Positions 58,063 to 64,000 of a stretch of DNA of 64,000 nt are shown here, piece by piece; within the stretch, counting starts at the first letter, position 1; each line of letters begins with the position of its first letter. The notes below the pieces were generated by a model, which saw only the letters and a list, made by a program, of their open reading frames with translations, did no database searches and was not told the DNA's origin. The position numbers and the translations under genes are program-made. The stretch is from Ricinus communis. Lineage: Eukaryota > Streptophyta > Magnoliopsida > Malpighiales > Euphorbiaceae. The DNA lies in assembly GCF_019578655.1 (NCBI RefSeq), contig NC_063256.1:24662342-24726341 (forward strand). Reading direction: 5' to 3'.

Positions 58063-58080
58063 TCCCCGGCAACGGCGCCA
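58063..58080 (-). promoter_or_regulatory. Primer binding site of B4 (perfect tRNA-Asp)
   Basis: The plus strand reads TCCCCGGCAACGGCGCCA, identical to the CCA-tailed 3' end of plant tRNA-Asp(GTC). Confidence 0.93.
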
Positions 58081-58086
58081 AAAACT

Positions 58087-59531
58087 TGATGTGTGCTATC
58101 TGTGTTAGCTACAATCTAAGGCAGTGTACCTATCGATGCAGTCTAGCACTAACGGCGAGTATCAAGGTCGTATTCCTCAGGAAAGTGAAAGCCCAGAGTT
58201 ACTCCTTTGTTCTTTGTTATATTAACCTAAAATTAGCGATACATAATTTGTAAACTAACTAATAGCTACAAGCTAAGTCCTAAAGGAGATGCAAGAGTAA
58301 TTGATAAACGAAATAATCAAGACAAGAAGACAAACCCAAAGGGAATCTAAACTAGTTGGCAATCAAACAAAAGATAAAGGATCGGTGAGTCTAATTATGC
58401 TACCCGTGGATGAATTCTTAACCGAATTTGGTTTCTCTCTCTCGATAACCGAATTCCTAAACCTAATAACCTAAAGTTGGAATCTCTTCCTAATGATTGA
58501 TTCTTAAATTAGCATTAAGCTTTAATCCACCTCTATTAAGCTTTGTTAATTCTTAATCCGGCTAGTTAATTATCCTTATCTCTAAGCGATTATTAACCAG
58601 TTCTTGCTATTCAAAATTCCAATTGCCAAATGGACTTCTCAATCACACAAAGCAATCTAAACACACAATTCACAACGTCTCATGAATAATGCATTATCTT
58701 ATTAATACTGAAAATAAGAAGAATAGAAAATTAACCCAAGCAATCCAACAATATAATATCGAGCCAACATAGTAAAGAAATCCCAATGGATTAAATCAAT
58801 TTAGCTAATCATGTTCATTATCAAAATCCACAAGAATTCAATTACAACAATGAGTAAAAAGGTAGAGAAAACTCGATTACTCCCTTGGATGAGAGTAAAC
58901 AGCCCCAATTCCTCTTGCTCAATCTTGAATCGATCCTTGTTTCTCTTGCTCGATTTAAAAACCAATCGACGAACCTTGCCCAATCTTTAATCTTCGAAGG
59001 GAATCCGATTGAAACCTTGATCCAAGTCTCCTTTTCTCTTGGTTTCAGCTCAGAAAACCCTTAGAGAGAGAAATATTAGGGTTTTGGGACGTTCTAACCC
59101 TAGCCGCCTCCTCCTTTTCCTCTCTTCATTCTTTTAATTAATACCCCCTGTTGCCTTCAACACGGCAGTGTCCATGGCCGTGTTGGGGACACGGGCAGGT
59201 GTTCCTGGCCGTGTTACTCTCTCTGGCCGTGCTCCCTAAAAACTTCTTTTTCTTTCATGTTTGACGCATCCAACACAGCCGTCTTGGTAACACGGCTAGT
59301 GTTGAATCCAACACGGCCGTGTTAACCTTCCGCATGGGCATACTTATCTCGTTTCGGCAGCTTTGACATCCAATTATGCTCCAATTCTTTCTTTTATCAT
59401 CCTTTGACCTCTTTTGGACCTAATGCACATAAATATACGTATAGGGTGAGTGTTGAGACCAATTCACATCCAAATGTCCATAAAATCAATCTTAAAAACC
59501 CCATTTAGATGTGTGTATTTTACGCACATCA
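58087..59531 (-). repeat. 5' LTR of B4
   Basis: 1445 bp, TGATGTGTGCTATCTG at 58087 to ACGCACATCA at 59531. U3 palindromes 59155-59330 include AACACGGCCGTGTT. It abuts the integrase codons for GPFP of element E at 59532. Confidence 0.9.
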
Positions 59532-60407
59532 GGACCCTTTCCCTCTTCATGTGGTAATAAATACATTCTGGTTGCTTTTGAATACTTCTCTAAGTGGCCT
59601 GAAGCTCAAGCTTTGGCCGCTAATGATGCCAAGGTTGTTTGCAGGTTCCTTAAGCGATTGTTTGCTAGGTTTGGCACACCTAGGGCGCTTATTAGTGATA
59701 GAGGAACACATTTCTACAACGCCCAATTAAAGAAGGTACTTAAGCGGTACGAATTTACTCAGCGGTTCTCTACTCCCTATCACCCCCAGACTAGTGGGCA
59801 GGTTGAGGTAACTAATAGGGGTATTAAATGTATTTTAGAGAGAACCGTTAGTACCGGTAGGAAGGATTGGACTCTTAAGTTAGATGATGCATTATGGGCG
59901 TTTAGGACTGCTTTTAGGACATTTATAGGTTTTACGCCCTATCGCCTTGTTTATGGAAAGTCATGTCATTTACCTGTTGAGTTAGAGCATAGGGCACTTT
60001 GGGCCCTTAGGACTTGTAACTTTGATATTGATTCTGCAGGTAAGGAGCGACAGTGGCAGCTGAGTGAGCTAGATGAGTGGCGCCAGTAGGTGTACGAAAA
60101 CTCGTTAACTTACAAAGCAAGGATGAAGAAATGGCATGATCAAAGGATTCGTGGGCATAAGGAGTTTCAAGTCGGGGATCGAGTGTTACTGTACAACCTT
60201 CGCCTTCGTCTGTTTCCTGGAAAGCTGCAAAGTCGGTGGTCTGGACCATTTCAGGTCAGACAGGTCTTTCCATATGGAGTGGTGGAGTTACATCATCCCG
60301 AGAAAGGAGATTTCGAATTTAATGGGCATCGATTAAAACTTTACCATGGTAACTCGTTGGATGGTGAGCTACGAGTTCACCTAGTTTTGTATGCACATGA
60401 GGGTTGA
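59532..60407 (+). pseudogene. pol: E integrase core and C-terminal domain
   Basis: The text starts at the GPFPSS word. In relatives the first catalytic Asp lies a few residues upstream and so is missing, together with the zinc-binding N-terminus. Second Asp at 59697-59699 (LISDRGTHF) and Glu at 59805-59807 (GQVEVTNRG) are present. After TAG 60087-60089 the C-terminal domain continues in frame (FQVGDRVLLYN, LQSRWSGPF) to TGA 60405-60407. Without the deleted part it cannot form the DDE triad. Confidence 0.87.
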
Positions 60408-60654
60408 TCCGGATGAGTCAAGCTTAGGACTCAGCAAAAATAAGCATTTTTGTACATTCGATTCTGGCGATGCTTTTACGTTTTTGTTTTTAATTTTTGT
60501 TATTTCGTTATTTTCTTTAGACTTTATTTATTTTGATTTACTTGATTGAGTATGTTCATAATTTGTTTTTATTCCTCTGTTTTGAAGTTTTTGAGTATAT
60601 TTAGTGTCGAAAAAACATATTTTATGTGTAAAAGGTGATTTGGACTAGCATTCG
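60408..60654 (+). other. Spacer after integrase of E
   Basis: T-rich sequence without a gene, between the pol stop and the ORF-1 promoter-like module. Confidence 0.5.
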
Positions 60655-60764
60655 GGCAATTTTGGGCCCGTACGTGCATTTGGGATCATACACGGACAAA
60701 ATGCACGGCCTGTGCATGTACGCGGGGCCCGTTGCACGGCCGGTGCATGAACCCTATTTAAAAC
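60655..60764 (+). promoter_or_regulatory. Internal promoter-like module before ORF-1 in E
   Basis: TGCACGGCCTGTGCATG and TTGCACGGCCGGTGCATG words plus GGGCCCGTACGTGCA, followed by TATA-like CCTATTTAAAA at 60753-60763. The words are of the LTR-E type, as the module in B2 is of the LTR-B type. Confidence 0.55.
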
Positions 60765-61435
60765 GAAGTTTTTCATCATATGACCGGTTTGGCCAATTTT
60801 CCTCACCTTCCTTACTCTTTCTCTACTATTCTACTTCGTTAGAGACAATCGCAGTAAGCAATCTGTATTTTACGCTTATTCTTGCTTGTTTTGTTTTTCC
60901 ATTCATACATGATTGTCATTTAGTCTTTCTTATACTTTTGTTGATTTTCGTATCATTGCTTTCTTGTTCTAGTTTCATTTCCCGCGAATTACATTTTTTT
61001 TCCTTTCACCTCAGGTATGTCATTTCCGACTTTAATGCATATTCCATTGTTCATTTGTGTTCATTAGTGTTATTTTAATTTTGTTCTTCTTGCCCTTATT
61101 TTTCATTTTTGTTTTCATATTTCTTTTTATTTATTCTATCCTCATTATGTTTTGGACGTGCTACCATTGGGTACGTTGTGATGTTATGCACTGAAATGCC
61201 ATTGAGCATTATATCTGTAATTATTTGTTTTTTTTTGTTCTCGCTTTGCACCCTATATTGTCAGCCTTGCAGGATTTCGGCGGTTAGGGTACCTTACCCC
61301 TAGCTTCCTGGGTTAACAACCAATTTGATATACTGCCGAATTTCTGTTAAATTTTATGTAAATTGAACATGGTCGATCTATTACAGTGTTTTGCTACTTA
61401 TGTTGCTATCTAACATTGCATTTTATCAGGAAAGT
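60765..61435 (+). other. ORF-1 leader with probable intron in E
   Basis: A possible donor GCA-GTAAGC lies at 60854. A T-rich stretch ends in TTTTATCAG at 61421-61429, six bases before the ORF-1 ATG. T-rich hydrophobic frames inside (for example 60635-61078) have no similarity to known proteins and are probably chance. Confidence 0.5.
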
Positions 61436-61961
61436 ATGGCCGACGATCAGTAGAGAGCCGCTAGGAAGCGAGCTAGAGTTGAGGATGGTTCTTCTAGTCA
61501 CCATACCTCAGGCGAGACAAGTGTTACACTACTCGTTGGACGACAACCTCGAGCAACTGATCACCCGAGAACCCGAGCTTGACCTGTCCCTACACCTGCA
61601 GCTGGTAGGCATCCTTACTTGATCTTCACCAACCAGGTGCATATTGATCGATTTCGAGTGGTAAGGACCAAGACACTTCTGACTGCGAGGTGCATCGATT
61701 GGCAGGCCCTGAGAGATGTTGGGCTTTTTGAAGAAATTTCTAGTTTGCTGGAGACAGTACCATGGAATAGGATTTTTGACATTAGAGAGCCTACTTATAG
61801 AGAGCTCACTTTGGAGTTCTTCAGCACCTTTTGGCTTCAACCAGCTGTTAGGGACTTTGCTTCACCAAACACAGTTTCTTTCAGGGTAACTGGCAGAACC
61901 TACAGGATGTCCCTAGCTGAGTTTGGAATAGCTTTAGGGATATGGACGAGAGCGGAGGTGG
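61436..61961 (+). pseudogene. ATHILA ORF-1-type gene of E, cut by an LTR
   Basis: MADDQ, then TAG at 61451-61453, a basic RAARKRARVE segment, TGA at 61580-61582, and then a clean frame: HIDRFRVVRTKTLLTARCID, EPTYRELTLEFFSTFW, and RTYRMSLAEFGIALGIW. These match the ATHILA ORF-1 family core in order. The gene breaks at GGTGG where the Tekay-like LTR begins, about one third through. Its role in the element cycle is not established; it is often called env-like from its position. Confidence 0.75.
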
Positions 61962-64000
61962 TGTAACGCCTGCATTTTCTCATCATCCATGTTATGTGCA
62001 TTTACATTTAATCATTGGGCATATGATGGTATATCAATGATATTTTTATTTTATGAGAACAGATATATATTAATTATAAGTAGAGAATAAGAAGCATGAT
62101 ATTAGATTATTAATTTAGATAACTTGATTAAGTACTTGGGTTATGTGTATTAAGCCTTAAGACTTAATTGAACCAATAGTTGAAGGTTGGGTAAATAGAT
62201 TGGACTTAAAAGATACAATTAAAAGTTAGTACCTATATATGGTTAGTAAGAATTAATTTAGGGTGATAAAAATAGTTTAGTAGGTGGTGGCATTAAGGGA
62301 GGAATATTGGAAATTGGAACCATGAGCAAGCTCATTTTACCTCTTCATTTCTCTAAAATTCGTACATGGCCAAAAACACAAAATTTGGAATAAGAGAGAG
62401 GAGTGAAATACCTAGAAAAACTTAAGATTAAGATAGGATTTTGCCAACTATTGAAGGAGCCAAGCTAAAGCTAAAGGATTTAAGCATATTAGCAACCCAA
62501 AAGCTGAAATTGGTAAGTTGTTACTTGAGTGTTATTAATTTGTCATTAGGGTTCTTGATTACAAATTGGAGAAACTTCATTTGATGCTCTCATTGATTAA
62601 TTAAGGGTCTGATTATCATGAATTAGTAGAGTATTGAATGATTGCATAAAGATTAAGCTTGATTTAAGTTTAAGTATGTTAAGATAGAAAACTGTCAAAA
62701 TTCCAGCAACCTTGATGTTCTGTATTTTAGGCATAACATGGGTTATATAAGTCCAAATTAAGCTTAATTGGTGTCTATGGAAATTTTAAAGAGTCCTCTA
62801 TAACTTTGTGGTTTTGTGATTTTGCTAGTTTTGCCGTTTTGGTTGCTTAAATTGAGCAAACAGATTGCTGCTCGGGTACAACTAGCTGTATGACCCTTGC
62901 TCAGTAATTTGAAAATAATTAAATCTATAGAAGTCGGAATTGAGTAATTCTTCTTGGAGATGAAATTAGACGCATAAATGGATATGTCTATTTAATATGA
63001 GATTTTTGTATTAAGCCAATTTTTCCCAGCAATAAATATACCTTGGTACTAAATTCTATCTAGAAAACAGAAATGTTGGAGATTAGTTTTATGCAATTTA
63101 TTGATGTTAATTTGAGTTAAATTGGTATTTAACTAGATGGGAAATATTTATAGGATATTAAAACAGTAATTGAGAGTCTTAGAGGAAGAGTTAGACCTAT
63201 GAATTAGAGAGGGGATGATCTTGTAATGCATTAGAACTCGCATTTACATGAATATTTGTAATATGCATGAAATGTGAATTGATGAATGTGTTGACAGGTA
63301 CTCAAAGGCCTGGAAAGAAAGTTGTGGAGAAAGGAGGTTCTTATATGCTAAAGGAATAAGTATATTTTGAGTAAGTAAATAGTTAATATTTGCTATGTTC
63401 ATATATTTAATCAAATGTTCCGCAAATGGTTGCGTTTGCTTAATATTGTTTATGTTTGAATGACTGAGATGGAAATGATTGGTGTTGAGTGGAACAATTG
63501 TTATTGCTGAAATATGATATAAGTGAAATGATTGAATTGTAATGTTAAGTGCATATGTGCATGTGAATGGTGGATTCCCCTGTGAAAAATATATATATAT
63601 ATATATAAAGCCTTGGGAGGCTAAAGCCTAGAGAGGCTATAAAAGTGTATAATGTGAGATGAGGCGGAGCAGCTTACGTGTGTGATATGTGAGGATGAGG
63701 GGATCCACAAGCCGTGAGAACTAACCATAATTGTTGAATTGTATTTGTTCTATGATGGTTGTAATGAATTGAGTAGAATGGTATGACTTTATACCTAAAC
63801 TATGAATATCATGGAAAGTTATGTGATTGGGTGGAAATTGTATTAAGTGTATGTGATATAGATTATGTTGATTATTCATTTACTGAGCTGGAGGCTCACC
63901 CCTCTCCAAAATTTTTCTTTTCAGGTTTGTAAATAGTAGTGCATCCGTTGGTTGTATGCGAAGTCTAGCTTTTAGCAGTTCTGTCAAGTTGGGCCAGTTT
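61962..64000 (+). mobile_element. Long Tekay/Del-like LTR, continues beyond the window
   Basis: Starts TGTAACGCCTGCATTTTC at 61962 within ORF-1 of E. The first 870 bp are homologous to the fragment at 9395-8541. There is a TATA-like CTATAAAAG at 63637-63645 after an AT dinucleotide run (63589-63607). Near the end CTCACCCCTCTCC at 63895-63907 and a CAGGTTTG junction at 63923 are typical of Tekay/Del LTRs. The 3' end and internal region are not in the window, so the family assignment is provisional. Confidence 0.6.

Larger units (their letters stand above)
54893..59531 (-). mobile_element. B4: family B element inside E, with truncated 3' LTR
   Basis: Minus-strand order: 5' LTR 58087-59531, perfect PBS 58063-58080, ORF 57914-56377, 3' untranslated region with central (56401-56410) and terminal (55115-55124) tracts, and only about 217 bp of the 3' LTR (54893-55109). 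A deletion removed most of that LTR together with the E segment between RNase H and the integrase core. It is the least decayed family B copy. Confidence 0.88.
49276..61961 (+). mobile_element. E: Athila element with gag, pol and ORF-1, interrupted by B4
   Basis: 5' LTR 49276-50658, PBS 50665-50682, gag 50970-52270, protease to RNase H 52271-54892, B4 insertion 54893-59531, integrase 59532-60407, ORF-1 promoter-like region and leader 60655-61435, ORF-1 61436-61961 cut by a Tekay-like LTR. The 3' LTR is not in the window. It is the best-preserved coding copy here: pol would be open apart from one TGA and one TAG up to the B4 junction. Confidence 0.87.

Noticed and set aside
60635..61303. Hydrophobic open frames after integrase of E
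   Set aside because: T-rich sequence gives Phe and Leu runs; no conserved motif, and the region is better explained as ORF-1 promoter and intron.
63585..63610. AT dinucleotide run
   Set aside because: Ordinary microsatellite inside an LTR.
1..64000. CRISPR array, tRNA or rRNA genes
   Set aside because: None found. The tRNA-like strings (for example 58063-58080) are primer binding sites of 18 bases next to LTRs, not tRNA genes.

Overview
This window is gene-poor plant nuclear DNA, most likely pericentromeric heterochromatin of an angiosperm. I see no intact host gene, tRNA, rRNA or CRISPR array. Almost all of it is nested long terminal repeat (LTR) retrotransposons of the Ty3/gypsy superfamily. 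The dominant lineage is Athila. It is recognised by capsid, CCHC zinc knuckle, protease, reverse transcriptase (RT), RNase H and integrase (INT) signatures, by an ATHILA ORF-1-type third reading frame, and by primer binding sites (PBS) matching the 3' end of plant tRNA-Asp. Fragments of a Tat-lineage element and of a second long LTR (probably Tekay/Del chromovirus) also occur. The species cannot be named from this sequence.

Layout. 1-845 is a palindrome-rich stretch cut by an Athila LTR (LTR-C, + strand, from 846). LTR-C is split by a complete non-autonomous Athila element on the minus strand (copy A, 1469-8526, target site duplication TGCAT), by a Tekay-like LTR fragment (8541-9395) and by a chimeric solo LTR (LTR-F, 9681-11102). 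Its PBS and decayed gag-pol (copy C) run from 11145 to 14492. Non-autonomous element B1 (14493-20190, minus) follows, then D, a gag-protease-only relative of A (20191-23509, +). Next come B2 and B3, which share a middle LTR (23510-36549, +), and another LTR-C piece (36550-37935). From 37940 to 49275 lies a patchwork of Tat remnants in both orientations and a decayed DUF7745-type gene. E (49276-61961, +) is the best Athila gag-pol copy. B4 (54893-59531, minus) interrupts it between RNase H and integrase, and a Tekay-like LTR (61962 to the window end) interrupts its ORF-1.

How the parts relate. C and E encode, or once encoded, the enzymes. A and D keep only gag and protease. B1-B4 keep a gag nucleocapsid segment joined to the protease-RT linker, with no capsid, protease, RT or integrase. 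All share the tRNA-Asp PBS type and LTR modules, so A/D and B look like passengers that depended on E-like partners.

The features most worth a second look are these. (1) GC-rich palindromes built on CACGG/CCGTG lie upstream of the TATA box in the Athila LTRs, and again upstream of a second TATA box and a probable intron before ORF-1. (2) Premature stops are very often TAG where a sister copy has CAG, as expected from deamination of CHG-methylated cytosine. (3) A second AAGTGTGGGG tract lies about 1.3-1.4 kb before the terminal polypurine tract. (4) LTRs are mosaics of exchanged modules. Coordinates of decayed parts are approximate.
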